Source of the DNA: an uncultured Lachnospiraceae bacterium
GTDB taxonomy: Bacteria; Bacillota_A; Clostridia; Lachnospirales; Lachnospiraceae
DNA: 34,910 bases
Direction: 5' to 3'
NCBI GenBank assembly: GCA_947564305.1
Contig: CANOBT010000050.1
Location: 1-34,910 of the forward strand
Every line of letters begins with the position of its first letter. The first letter of the stretch is position 1. The notes under the pieces were generated by a model. It was not told where the DNA came from, ran no database searches, and was given only the letters and a program-made list of their open reading frames with translations. Shown here one piece after another: positions 15,885 through 23,941 of this stretch. The position numbers were made by a program, and so were the translations under genes.

Positions 15885-17537
15885 CTAAAGTTCTGTTTCA
15901 TCTTCACTCCAGAAGTCCTTTCTTCGAACAACCTTCTCAATTCCGATGCTGCCCTCTGTTCCGGAGTCTTCCATGAAATTCTCAAGGCTCTCCAGCACTT
16001 CTGCATCATCCGGTTCTTCAAAGCCGGCGTCCACATTCATCTGTCTCAGCGCTTCCCCTACACTTACGACTGCTTCCGCCTGCTCTTCCGCTTCCGTCAG
16101 ATTCCTGTCCACCTGTCCCAGTGCTTCTGCAAGTTTCCCATCTGCTTCCGCCTGTTCCTGTGCTTCCTCCGAAACATTATCTGCATCCGGCTGCTCCTCT
16201 ACTTCCTGTATCTCCTCACTTTGAGACATCTCTTCAGGCACTTCTTTCTCTTTCCTCTTTATCAGCCCTTTCATTTTTTCTTTTATATCCAGAAGTCTTA
16301 CGCTGAACCGGAACCATACATTCTGACACTTATTCTTAAACATTCTAATCAGAATGCGAAAATATCTGATTCCCCAGCAGAAGACGAGTAAAAAAGGAAA
16401 TTTATCCAGTACCGGAAAAAACTGGCACATATAATCCCGCGGCGGAAAAATCCATTCCCGCTTTTTTAATGACCACTCTTCTTCCCGATCACGCCGGTAA
16501 AAATCCAGTCTGATCTTCTCATACGGCAGGAGTATCTTATCAAGATGCTTGTTCTCCTGACCGCGCAAAAGAATATATTCTTCCAGTTCCAGTGCAATTC
16601 CGTACTGCAGCCTGACACCCTCTTCAAACCAAAGCGAGGACAGTACGTCAACCTGATGGACAAACTCCGTCCACTTTGCCTTTTCCAGAAGTTCTTTCAC
16701 CGCTTTCCACGAAAAGTCCTCATCCAACACGTTCCGAAACAGCCAGTACTCCAACACATCCCTGATCTTCAGAACACCTGTGAGATACAGTTCCGCCAGT
16801 TTCCCGACACGGTACATATACTCTTCTTCATCAGACAATATATGTATATAACGATATTTTGCCGAATAGAATTCGGCTGCCCAAGGAACCTTGCCAGAAG
16901 AATCGTCCTGTTGGCTAAAAGTTTCCATACGCAGATACTTCCTGACAGGACCGGAGAAATACCGTTTCAATACCTTATTCTGTATCGGAATCTCTCCATA
17001 AAAGACGACCCGTATCCCCGGTACCCTCACATATACATCTCCGCTGCCCAGCCGGTCTTGTTCCTGCTCGTAATCCATGTCCCGCATCAGCCTGTATATC
17101 TGAGGCAGGCTCTTCTTGTCTACAAGTATCTCTATCTGACTGAGAGACGCCATCTCCGGCAGAGGGTACAGCTCTCCAACGCTTGAATCTGACAATAGCA
17201 GCGCATCAATCCCATATCTTTCCAACTGCCACAGAATGACTTCTTCTGCTTTTTTGTATGATTCATACAAAAGGAGCCCTTTCCTGTACTTCTGGTAGAA
17301 CTGCGCCCCGCACTCCTCTGAAATCTCTTTCTCGATTCCCAGAGTCCCGAGATACACCAATCCTACGATATTCTGGTAGTCGGAAACACTCAGTATCCTC
17401 TCCCAATTCACGTATCTTCTCAATGCCTGGACCGGTTTTTGATTAATTATGGCCTCAAGGAGCATCAGCATATATCTGATTTCATAATTAATAGTGGTCC
17501 CCCCTTCCAGGATCATATACCAAAGGGCATCCTGCAA
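15885..17537 (-). CDS. Degenerate NTP_transf_5-like nucleotidyltransferase with acidic tail
   Basis: A 550-residue protein. Residues 1-390 follow the nucleotidyltransferase family (NTP_transf_5) layout, ending in the segment IFPPRDYMCQFFPVLDK and the helix FPFLLVFCWGIRYFRILIRM. The catalytic features are eroded: the usual KG after the LL strand is SD (116-117), and the usual DxD is QIE (134-136). The last ~125 residues are Glu/Ala/Gln-rich and probably disordered or coiled coil, which family members usually lack. I start at TTG 17537, where CGGAGGA lies six bases upstream; ATG 17516 is an alternative. The gene has its own upstream region with a possible Spo0A box. It is likely a non-catalytic nucleotidyltransferase relative of unknown role. 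Confidence 0.65.
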   Translation of the reverse strand: MQDALWYMILEGGTTINYEIRYMLMLLEAIINQKPVQALRRYVNWERILSVSDYQNIVGLVYLGTLGIEKEISEECGAQFYQKYRKGLLLYESYKKAEEVILWQLERYGIDALLLSDSSVGELYPLPEMASLSQIEILVDKKSLPQIYRLMRDMDYEQEQDRLGSGDVYVRVPGIRVVFYGEIPIQNKVLKRYFSGPVRKYLRMETFSQQDDSSGKVPWAAEFYSAKYRYIHILSDEEEYMYRVGKLAELYLTGVLKIRDVLEYWLFRNVLDEDFSWKAVKELLEKAKWTEFVHQVDVLSSLWFEEGVRLQYGIALELEEYILLRGQENKHLDKILLPYEKIRLDFYRRDREEEWSLKKREWIFPPRDYMCQFFPVLDKFPFLLVFCWGIRYFRILIRMFKNKCQNVWFRFSVRLLDIKEKMKGLIKRKEKEVPEEMSQSEEIQEVEEQPDADNVSEEAQEQAEADGKLAEALGQVDRNLTEAEEQAEAVVSVGEALRQMNVDAGFEEPDDAEVLESLENFMEDSGTEGSIGIEKVVRRKDFWSEDETEL

Positions 17538-17607
17538 TTCATGTCCTCCGGATTACGGACTTTGTCCGTCAAAATAAATTATACCCCTGTTATACTATCG
17601 GATAATT

Positions 17608-17616
17608 TTCGACAAA
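17608..17616 (-). promoter_or_regulatory. Possible Spo0A box upstream of the nucleotidyltransferase-like gene
   Basis: TTTGTCGAA on the minus strand (17616-17608) matches the Bacillus Spo0A box exactly. TTTGTC also lies 16 bp before TATAAC, so the box may overlap a -35. The short motif is expected a few times by chance in a window this size, so only the intergenic location supports it. Confidence 0.3.
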
Positions 17617-17644
17617 TATAACGCTTTTTTTACTTTTTTTTCGA

Positions 17645-18376
17645 TTATTGCTTCCTTGACAGGATTTTCCTTTCCTCAAAAATATCCGTAGCCTTTTGAT
17701 TATATATGGAATTCCTCTGGTCTGAAACCACAGTCCCGGCAACCAATGTGATGCACCGTCTCTTCATAATGGTAACCAACTCTCTGGCATGGCTCGCCAC
17801 CACCACTGTCATCCCCTGATAATTAACTTCTGCAAGGAGCTGCATCAAATCCCAGGATGCATCCGGATCCAGATTTGCCGTAGGCTCATCCGCAATCAAA
17901 ATATCCGGATTGGTAACAAGCGCTCTTGCCAGAAGAACTCTTGCCTGTTCTCCTCCTGACAGTTCATTGGGAAAAGACTCGATTTTTCCCGCAAGCCCTA
18001 CCAGGCCAAGCACACGCATGACCGTCTGTCTCATATGTGCACTGCCCTGCTCTGTAGCTAATATTGCAAATGCAATATTTTCATATACGGAACGGTCTTT
18101 TAAAAGGCCCACCTCCTGCGACATGACGCCAAGCCTGCGCCGGTGAGCGGAAACCTTCCTGCGCTTCATAAGATCCACCCGACGTCCGTTGACTGTAATC
18201 TGCCCGGACGTCACCTCTTCCTGCTTCATGATCAGGTTCAGCAGAGTACTCTTTCCTGCGCCGCTTTTTCCTATTATAAATACAAACTCTCCCTTTTCAA
18301 TCTGAAAAGAAACGTCATCCAGCGCAGCTTCATCTCCAAACTTCTTGGTGACATGATCAAAAATAATTTGTGCCAT
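17645..18376 (-). CDS. FtsE-like ABC transporter ATP-binding protein
   Basis: A 243-residue ATPase subunit. It has Walker A GKSGAGKST, Q-loop MSQEVGLL, signature LSGGEQ, Walker B ILIADEPT, D-loop NLDPD and the switch histidine in VASHARE. The overall pattern matches FtsE, the ATPase of the FtsEX complex that controls cell-wall hydrolases. FtsX, normally next to FtsE, is not here. I start at ATG 18376, where AAGGTAGGGG lies upstream; the longer 18427 start reaches into the divergent promoter region. It lies divergent from a secreted C39-type peptidase, so a role in envelope control or export of that protein is possible. ATPase call is firm; the partner permease is unknown. Confidence 0.85.
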   Translation of the reverse strand: MAQIIFDHVTKKFGDEAALDDVSFQIEKGEFVFIIGKSGAGKSTLLNLIMKQEEVTSGQITVNGRRVDLMKRRKVSAHRRRLGVMSQEVGLLKDRSVYENIAFAILATEQGSAHMRQTVMRVLGLVGLAGKIESFPNELSGGEQARVLLARALVTNPDILIADEPTANLDPDASWDLMQLLAEVNYQGMTVVVASHARELVTIMKRRCITLVAGTVVSDQRNSIYNQKATDIFEERKILSRKQ

Positions 18377-18440
18377 ACATCCCCTACCTTGAAAAGCAAC
18401 AATAGTGACCCTTCTTCCGCAGGGCACAATATCTTGTGGC

Positions 18441-18469
18441 TTTACTCAAAGCGGAAAAAGAGTTATAAT
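18441..18469 (+). promoter_or_regulatory. Promoter of the C39-type peptidase gene
   Basis: TTTACT (18441-18446) and a perfect TATAAT (18464-18469) are separated by 17 bp, about 60 bp before the likely start at 18528. It lies in the divergent region shared with the FtsE-like gene. Confidence 0.5.
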
Positions 18470-18527
18470 ATAACTATACTGTTTTTAAACATTGGAGTCA
18501 ATAGATTATCAGAATATGGAGAAAAAA

Positions 18528-19559
18528 ATGAAACAGAAGCTACTATTTCAATCCGTTTTTTTAGCTGTATTATTATGTATTTTCTTTTCACAGACATCCC
18601 TGGCTGCCGATATGGTAAGGGCAGCAAAGCAGGCTGTCCAAAATATGGAAGAACAGGCCGCAGGGGACACCATGAACATGGGTACAGGACAGGTGGACGG
18701 GAATCCGGCCGCCGCAGGCGACGGAATGACTGATGCAAGTCTGGCAGGTGCAGGTGAAGGAATAGCTGACACAGGTGTTCCTGCCGATGGAATAACGGAT
18801 ACAGACATCAGCCAAACAGCATCTGGTGAGATAACAGATCCCATGGCTGTAGATCCGAATACCGGACTTCCTTATTCCGAGGAGGCTCTCGCTGGCGCCC
18901 AGGTCACAATGCCTGTGATGGCTGACGGCAGCATCCCTGATTTTTCCGAAGAACTGGCAGGCATCTCCGCGTATGCCACTCCTGATCCACTCATGAACCT
19001 TGCCGCCGGAGCCGGTGAATATACATTATCGCTCACTAGCAGTATCGGGACTCTGACTTATTATAATCAGGGTGATGCACGCTGGGCCAACTACCTGTAC
19101 GGCGGCAGCGATCCGCTTGCAGCCTATGGGTGCGGTCCTACGGCACTTGCCATGCTGGTCAACAGCTTCACGGAATTTCCCTGCCAGCCCCCTGACATCG
19201 CAGCGTGGGCAGCTGATAATAATTACTGGTCCGCCGGATATGGTACAAAGCATGAATTTGTTCCTGACTGTGCGAATGCGTTTGGCATGCATGCAGCTTC
19301 TTTTCAGAATTATACGGTAGAAGGCCTGATGGCGGAATTGAGAAGCGGACATGTGATCGTTGCTTTGATGGGGCCGGGTCATTTTTCTGACAGCGGACAT
19401 TTTATCATTATTACGGACGATTGGTCCGGAAATCAGGTCCGTGTTGCCGACCCCGCCAGACTGGAGAGGACACAGATGGCGTGGGATGCACAGATTATTC
19501 TGGATGAGATGCTGGTGGGCGCGAGCGGCGGCGGACCTCTGTGGAGTATTTCGCCGTAA
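18528..19559 (+). CDS. Secreted C39-family (papain-like) peptidase
   Basis: A 343-residue protein from ATG 18528, chosen because GGAG lies six bases upstream and it begins a typical signal peptide (MKQKLL, hydrophobic core, TSLAAD cleavage near residue 27). Residues about 35-160 are an Ala/Gly/Asp-rich linker that looks disordered. The C-terminal ~165 residues match Peptidase_C39_2: YYNQGDARWANY, the cysteine in YGCGPTALAM (C202), and the histidine in SGHFIII (H291) followed by TDD. These fit a Cys-His-Asp/Asn papain-type active site. It is exported and may be anchored indirectly; no LPxTG or membrane tail is seen. Function could be cell-wall or peptide cleavage. Two terminators follow. Confidence 0.8.
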   Translation: MKQKLLFQSVFLAVLLCIFFSQTSLAADMVRAAKQAVQNMEEQAAGDTMNMGTGQVDGNPAAAGDGMTDASLAGAGEGIADTGVPADGITDTDISQTASGEITDPMAVDPNTGLPYSEEALAGAQVTMPVMADGSIPDFSEELAGISAYATPDPLMNLAAGAGEYTLSLTSSIGTLTYYNQGDARWANYLYGGSDPLAAYGCGPTALAMLVNSFTEFPCQPPDIAAWAADNNYWSAGYGTKHEFVPDCANAFGMHAASFQNYTVEGLMAELRSGHVIVALMGPGHFSDSGHFIIITDDWSGNQVRVADPARLERTQMAWDAQIILDEMLVGASGGGPLWSISP

Positions 19560-19620
19560 TAAAAAGAGCATGATGCACAGAGGTGTCTATTATATTCTGC
19601 CATATTATTATATTGATAAG

Positions 19621-19673
19621 AAAGCCTGTCTGTCCATACGACTCATTGTCATATGGACAGACAGGCTTTTCAA
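19621..19673 (+). terminator. Strong terminator after the C39-type peptidase gene
   Basis: Arms 19621-19638 and 19652-19669 are perfectly complementary over 18 bp with a 13-base loop. The plus strand continues TTTTCAAG. The minus-strand sequence also ends in CTTTC, so it may act in both directions between convergent genes. Confidence 0.8.
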
Positions 19674-19684
19674 GTTATAAATAT

Positions 19685-19726
19685 AGTCCCCTTCATAATA
19701 TGTACAAAGGGGACTGTTTCTTTTTT
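19685..19726 (+). terminator. Second terminator between convergent genes
   Basis: AGTCCCCTT (19685-19693) and AAGGGGACT (19707-19715) form a 9-bp stem followed on the plus strand by GTTTCTTTTTT. The T run touches the stop codon of the convergent minus-strand gene. It backs up the stronger terminator 50 bp upstream. Confidence 0.7.
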
Positions 19727-20135
19727 ATGAAGTTGTCTGGTAATATGACTCTTTTCCGGCAACTTTGGAATTTAACACCTTATCAAGGCTGATCGTGCGG
19801 TTCAACACCTGCTGTGTCTGGCTGCTTAACTCCATAATCTTTTTTGTCTCAAAAGAATCAGTCTCGTACTTCTGATCCGCATTGAGCCAGGAGCGGTATC
19901 TCTCTCTCTCCTCACCTTCCAGTGTGTCAAGGAGTACTTGTATTTCCCGCTTCACCTCACCGGCACGTTCCATCTCGTCTCCCCGCATCTTCAAAAGAAG
20001 CTGTATGGATTCCCTGTCATTTCTTGAGAAAGAATCCGCCATATCTTTTGTGAGTCTCTCTATTTCCACCATATGTACATAATTACGCTGTACCCGCTTC
20101 AGGATCTCTGTCAGGAATTCTTCTTTATTTTCCAT
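19725..20135 (-). CDS. FlgN/FliT-like flagellar chaperone candidate
   Basis: A 136-residue all-helical acidic protein (MENKEEFLTEILKRVQRNYV, SLDKVLNSKVAGKESYYQTTS). It shows no catalytic motif. It lies eight bases after fliS, third gene of the flagellar cap operon, where FliT- or FlgN-type export chaperones commonly sit. AGGAGG lies four bases before the ATG. Size and helical pattern fit, but sequence similarity is weak, so the name rests on position. It would bind FliD, FlgK or FlgL before export. Confidence 0.55.
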   Translation of the reverse strand: MENKEEFLTEILKRVQRNYVHMVEIERLTKDMADSFSRNDRESIQLLLKMRGDEMERAGEVKREIQVLLDTLEGEERERYRSWLNADQKYETDSFETKKIMELSSQTQQVLNRTISLDKVLNSKVAGKESYYQTTS

Positions 20136-20143
20136 ATGTCCTC

Positions 20144-20518
20144 CTACACATTGGCGACCGACTTGCTGGCCTCCTTAAATGCATCCCGAAGGTCTGCTAC
20201 AAGCGGTTTCAGTTCCTGAATCACGACAGCTTTTCTTCCTGCCTGCAGCCTGCTCAGCTCATAGAGGAAGAACTGGTACATCCTTCGCAGTTCATAACTG
20301 ATTTTATAGTTCATATCTAAAGTCTCATTGAGATATTGTACAATCTCTCTTGACCTTATCACAGATTGGTTAAATAAATCGTAATCCCTGTCTTCCAATG
20401 CAATCTGCGCCCTGCCGAGACGCTTGATCAGCTCATCAAAGAGAAGCAGGAGCATCTCGCTGTTTGTCATTGTGTTTACAGACTGCATTTTATACTGTTG
20501 ATATCCATTCCGATACAT
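20144..20518 (-). CDS. fliS: Flagellar secretion chaperone FliS
   Basis: A 124-residue FliS. The N-terminal YRNGYQQYKMQSVNTMTNSEMLLLLFDELIKRLGRA matches the conserved start of FliS, which wraps the flagellin C-terminus and delivers it to the export gate. The four-helix bundle continues through YLNETLDMNYKISYELRRMY. It lies 19 bp after fliD and eight bases before the next gene, the usual fliD-fliS order. A GGGGA site lies upstream of the ATG. Confidence 0.9.
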   Translation of the reverse strand: MYRNGYQQYKMQSVNTMTNSEMLLLLFDELIKRLGRAQIALEDRDYDLFNQSVIRSREIVQYLNETLDMNYKISYELRRMYQFFLYELSRLQAGRKAVVIQELKPLVADLRDAFKEASKSVANV

Positions 20519-20537
20519 ATTTTTCCCCTTTTTCGGT

Positions 20538-22913
20538 TTAATACCCCGACATAGAACTCAAGTAACTGGACTGGCTGTTCATATTGGCAATCACTGACTC
20601 CAGAGTCGTAAACTGCTTGATATAACGGTCGCGCTCTGTTTTCAGACGGTCATTCAGAGTATCAATCAATTTATCAATATCTTTCAGCTGGTTATAGTAA
20701 TAGTTATCCGTCATACTTACCGCTGAACTCTTAGAACCTGCCTTACGAACCAAAATACCTTTATGGTCCATATCGCCCGTAGTCTTCACATATTTTTCCA
20801 TTACCCTCTTCAGGTTTGTAGCAACTCCGTCATAAATCGGTTTGCCGTTTTCATCTGTTCCTGCCTGTGCGGTAAACAGTTTTTCTACACTTCCCGGGTC
20901 CTTCTCTAATGCCGCACGCAGTTTTGTTTCATCAACAGACAATTTACCATTGTCAGAATAGGTTCCTGAAACAGAGATTCCGACCTGCTCTAACTGCCAT
21001 ACATAACTTGTAGCAACGGTACGGAGATCCATACTCAGCGACCTCAAATCACTGTCGCCGTACAGCAGACCTGTCTTTGCCTTGGTTTCCCACTTCTCAA
21101 TCTCGTCATCGGACAATTCGCTCTTCTGTTCGGAACTAAGAGGTGTATAGTCCTTTTCATGCTTTGTAGACACCTCTGTATTGACCATGTCAACAATGGC
21201 GTTGTATTCTTCCACGAAAGACTTGATGGTATCCACCAGTTTGTCAACGTCTGCGGTCGCGGTAATCTCGACTGCGTTGGATTCGTCTATATCATTGTAT
21301 TTATCTACTTCCAACGCATCTCCATTATAACCAAAACGTCCTTTTAATTCAATGGAAAGGCCGTCTACATCAAATGTGTTGGAATCACGGCGGAGTTCCA
21401 CAGTCTCATTTGAATCGGAATATCTCACGGAAAAGACTGCGTCCTCGCCGCGGACAGTATAGGCACCGTTGGCATCAGCCGTAAGTTTCGAAAAATCAAA
21501 CCCAAACAGTGTACCTAATGTAGTCGCTGAATTTTTATCTATCTTGAGAGTCTCATCGGCGCCCGTATCCGTAGAAGTAATTGTAAATTTATCTGCATCT
21601 TTACTGAAACTAATCTTAAAACCTAAGTTATCGTTATTGATTTTTGTAATCAGTTCATTCAGAGTCTGCGGCTGGCCTTCCCCGCCATAGCTGACTGTTT
21701 TCCCATTAATCGTAAATGAGCCGGGGGTTGCAATTTTTGCATCAATATTCGTCTTCGTTGAATCGCCGACTTTCAGAACACTCTTTAATGCTCCTCTCGT
21801 ACCTCCTACCAGAGCAGCATCGCCACCTGTAAGAGTAAGGACTGATGTTTTATCAATCTCATCTTTTCCTGGAACAGCAGTCTTAAAAGAAAGTTTCCCA
21901 TCTTTTCCGTCAACCTTGATTCTACCCTCTCCAAAGGTCTGGTCAAACTGTTTCTGCAATTCTTCTGCAATAGCCTCGACTTGTTTTTCGGACGTCTTAT
22001 TCTCCAATTGATCCGCCCCAGGCATTTTTACAGTTGCAGTCTTGCCATTATAGGAGAAGGTCAGAGATTTTCCGGAAACATATTCTGCAAAGTTTACGTT
22101 TTCATTTACAAGATCCGATTTTGTTAATGTTTTACTGGTAACTGCGTCTTGTCCCGTAGTTGTACTGAACCCTAATGTATCTACCGCACTGCCGCCTGTA
22201 ATATCTATGGACTTACCGTTCTTCGTTGCAAGGCTGAAAGAACCATCATCATTCGCTTTTGCCTCAATAAACTCTGACAGCTTCTTACCGTCCTTCGACA
22301 AATCCTTCAAAAAGTTCTCGTTGAATGCCTTTGCAAGATTCTCCGTACTGTCATATCGATAGTTATCCAGTTCGCTGAAAGTAACGGAATATTCTGTGTC
22401 GTCATACTTAAATTTCAGTGTCTGTCCGGCAAGATTATCTCTCTCATATTTGGCGTTGGTAATAGTATCTTTTATTTCCCCTGATTCAAACTTCCCGTCT
22501 GAAAAGTCTGCTTTATTCGTAGTCAGCGTTGCTTTCTGCGCCAACTGCTTCACACCCATGACTGTAACGCCTTTTCCTGACAGGGATGTGCCGGATACGG
22601 ATACTTTCTTCGCATTAATTCCATTTACATTAATCTTATTCCTGCCCCAGAGTGCACCGCTGAACAGGTTCGTCGGAGAAGTCAGTGTCTCCGTATATTT
22701 CCCATGGAAGCTAATCATCTTATCACTGATGGTCTGAACCGCTTCCTGCATCCATTGAATCTGCTGCTTCTTCTGCTCCTGCTTATTAATCTTCGTCGTA
22801 GTGCCTATGGTCATGCCTTCGATCAATTCGTCTCTGTCCAGACCGCTGGCCAGACCGCCGTAACCCCGGATGCTCGTGCTTGTTGATGTGCTTAATGAAC
22901 CTACTGATGACAT
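20538..22913 (-). CDS. fliD: Flagellar hook-associated protein 2 (filament cap) FliD
   Basis: A 791-residue FliD. The N-terminal GGLASGLDRDELIEGM and the C-terminal FliD segment (QLEQVGISV, LSVDETKLRAAL, GKPIYDGVATNLKRVMEKYV) match the family, ending in the helix DRLKTERDRYIKQFTTLESVIANMNSQ. The protein forms the pentameric or hexameric cap that folds flagellin at the filament tip. It is longer than Bacillus FliD (about 500); the extra length is in the Thr/Lys/Asp-rich surface-exposed middle domains, which vary widely among species. GGAGAGG lies before the ATG. It heads the minus-strand fliD-fliS-chaperone operon and is preceded by a sigma-28-type -10. Confidence 0.9.
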   Translation of the reverse strand: MSSVGSLSTSTSTSIRGYGGLASGLDRDELIEGMTIGTTTKINKQEQKKQQIQWMQEAVQTISDKMISFHGKYTETLTSPTNLFSGALWGRNKINVNGINAKKVSVSGTSLSGKGVTVMGVKQLAQKATLTTNKADFSDGKFESGEIKDTITNAKYERDNLAGQTLKFKYDDTEYSVTFSELDNYRYDSTENLAKAFNENFLKDLSKDGKKLSEFIEAKANDDGSFSLATKNGKSIDITGGSAVDTLGFSTTTGQDAVTSKTLTKSDLVNENVNFAEYVSGKSLTFSYNGKTATVKMPGADQLENKTSEKQVEAIAEELQKQFDQTFGEGRIKVDGKDGKLSFKTAVPGKDEIDKTSVLTLTGGDAALVGGTRGALKSVLKVGDSTKTNIDAKIATPGSFTINGKTVSYGGEGQPQTLNELITKINNDNLGFKISFSKDADKFTITSTDTGADETLKIDKNSATTLGTLFGFDFSKLTADANGAYTVRGEDAVFSVRYSDSNETVELRRDSNTFDVDGLSIELKGRFGYNGDALEVDKYNDIDESNAVEITATADVDKLVDTIKSFVEEYNAIVDMVNTEVSTKHEKDYTPLSSEQKSELSDDEIEKWETKAKTGLLYGDSDLRSLSMDLRTVATSYVWQLEQVGISVSGTYSDNGKLSVDETKLRAALEKDPGSVEKLFTAQAGTDENGKPIYDGVATNLKRVMEKYVKTTGDMDHKGILVRKAGSKSSAVSMTDNYYYNQLKDIDKLIDTLNDRLKTERDRYIKQFTTLESVIANMNSQSSYLSSMSGY

Positions 22914-23082
22914 TTTAATCCTCTCCTTTTCTTATTTCTCACAATGCCCTCCTGCCGAATATCTTGGCAAACACATGGAAATAATGTAAAGCTGTTCCCC
23001 ATTATTTTCCTGCGGCCCCCTATAAAACAACGGCTGTAAAGCAATTACATGCTAATAAAATTAAATTTTATTCTGTACTTAT

Positions 23083-23105
23083 TTATCGGCATATAGTATA
23101 CTTTA
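23083..23105 (-). promoter_or_regulatory. Probable sigma-28 (sigma-D) promoter for the fliD operon
   Basis: On the minus strand GCCGATAA (23090-23083) is identical to the E. coli sigma-28 -10 consensus, and TAAAG (23105-23101) resembles its -35. The spacing is 11 bp after TAAA, where the consensus has 15. The element lies 170 bp upstream of fliD in the divergent region with the parA-like gene, so the -10 is likely real and the -35 uncertain. Confidence 0.55.
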
Positions 23106-23148
23106 AATAATAGGCAAAAGAGTTTTTTTACGAATGGAGGATTTTATT

Positions 23149-23934
23149 TTGGCTACTATAATCGTACTTACGAATCAGAAAGGCGGTGTAGGCAAGACCA
23201 CTACATCCACCGCACTGGCGGCTGGTCTGGTCTCCTTTTATCATAAAAAGGTACTTGCTGTTGATCTTGACCCGCAGGGCAACTTAGGTTTCAGCCTTGG
23301 GCTCGACATCGAGGAGGGGCGGACTATCCATGACGTTTTGATGGGAAAGATTCCTGCACGCGCGGCTATCCAGGAAACGGATTACTGCGACGTGATTACT
23401 TCTAACATCCTGCTGAGCAGTGCGGAACTGGACTTTAATGTTCCTGAAAGGGAGCTTTTATTAAAGAAAGCATTGGCTCCTGTGGCATCCCGCTATGATT
23501 ATATCATCATTGATACGCCGCCGGCTTTGAATATTTTGACAGTGAATGCGTATGCAATGGCACACTATCTGATCATCCCAATGGCACCGGAGATTCTAAG
23601 TCTCCTTGCCGTTACCCAGATTAAAGAAACGATTGACTCTGTCCGCGAAAGCCTGAATCCGCGTTTGGACGTGCTTGGAATCCTCCTGACAAAATACAAC
23701 AAGCATACAGTCCTTGCACGTGAGGTAAAAGAGATGGCGGAAAATATTGCTTCTCAGATTGGGACATGCGTATTTGACACTAAGATTCGTGCAAGCGTAG
23801 CCGTGGCAGAAGCACCCGCGCATGGAATCAGCTTGTTTGACTATTCTCCTCATGCAAAACCATCCCGGGATTATATGGACTTTATCAAAGAGACTTTAAT
23901 CATGATAAGAACAAATAAACTTCACAGGAGGTAA
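23149..23934 (+). CDS. ParA-family ATPase
   Basis: A 261-residue ParA/Soj-type ATPase. The start is TTG 23149: GGAGG (23136-23140) lies eight bases upstream and the product begins ATIIVLTNQKGGVGKTTT, as ParA proteins do; ATG 23134 lies at that ribosome binding site. Motifs are the deviant Walker A KGGVGKTTT, Walker A' DLDPQGN and Walker B IIDTPPALN. Such ATPases form nucleotide-dependent dimers on the nucleoid and move chromosome, plasmid or protein cargo. No ParB follows. The next gene encodes a ComFB-domain protein, joined at the SD-stop overlap. An orphan ParA next to flagellar genes suggests cargo positioning instead of chromosome segregation. Confidence 0.9.
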   Translation: MATIIVLTNQKGGVGKTTTSTALAAGLVSFYHKKVLAVDLDPQGNLGFSLGLDIEEGRTIHDVLMGKIPARAAIQETDYCDVITSNILLSSAELDFNVPERELLLKKALAPVASRYDYIIIDTPPALNILTVNAYAMAHYLIIPMAPEILSLLAVTQIKETIDSVRESLNPRLDVLGILLTKYNKHTVLAREVKEMAENIASQIGTCVFDTKIRASVAVAEAPAHGISLFDYSPHAKPSRDYMDFIKETLIMIRTNKLHRR

Positions 23935-23941
23935 GATAACA

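Noticed and set aside
22914..23148. Possible c-di-GMP riboswitch upstream of the flagellar or parA genes
   Set aside because: I found GGCAAACA near 22965 but not the conserved tetraloop-receptor and GACGCAAAGC-type elements of the GEMM aptamer.
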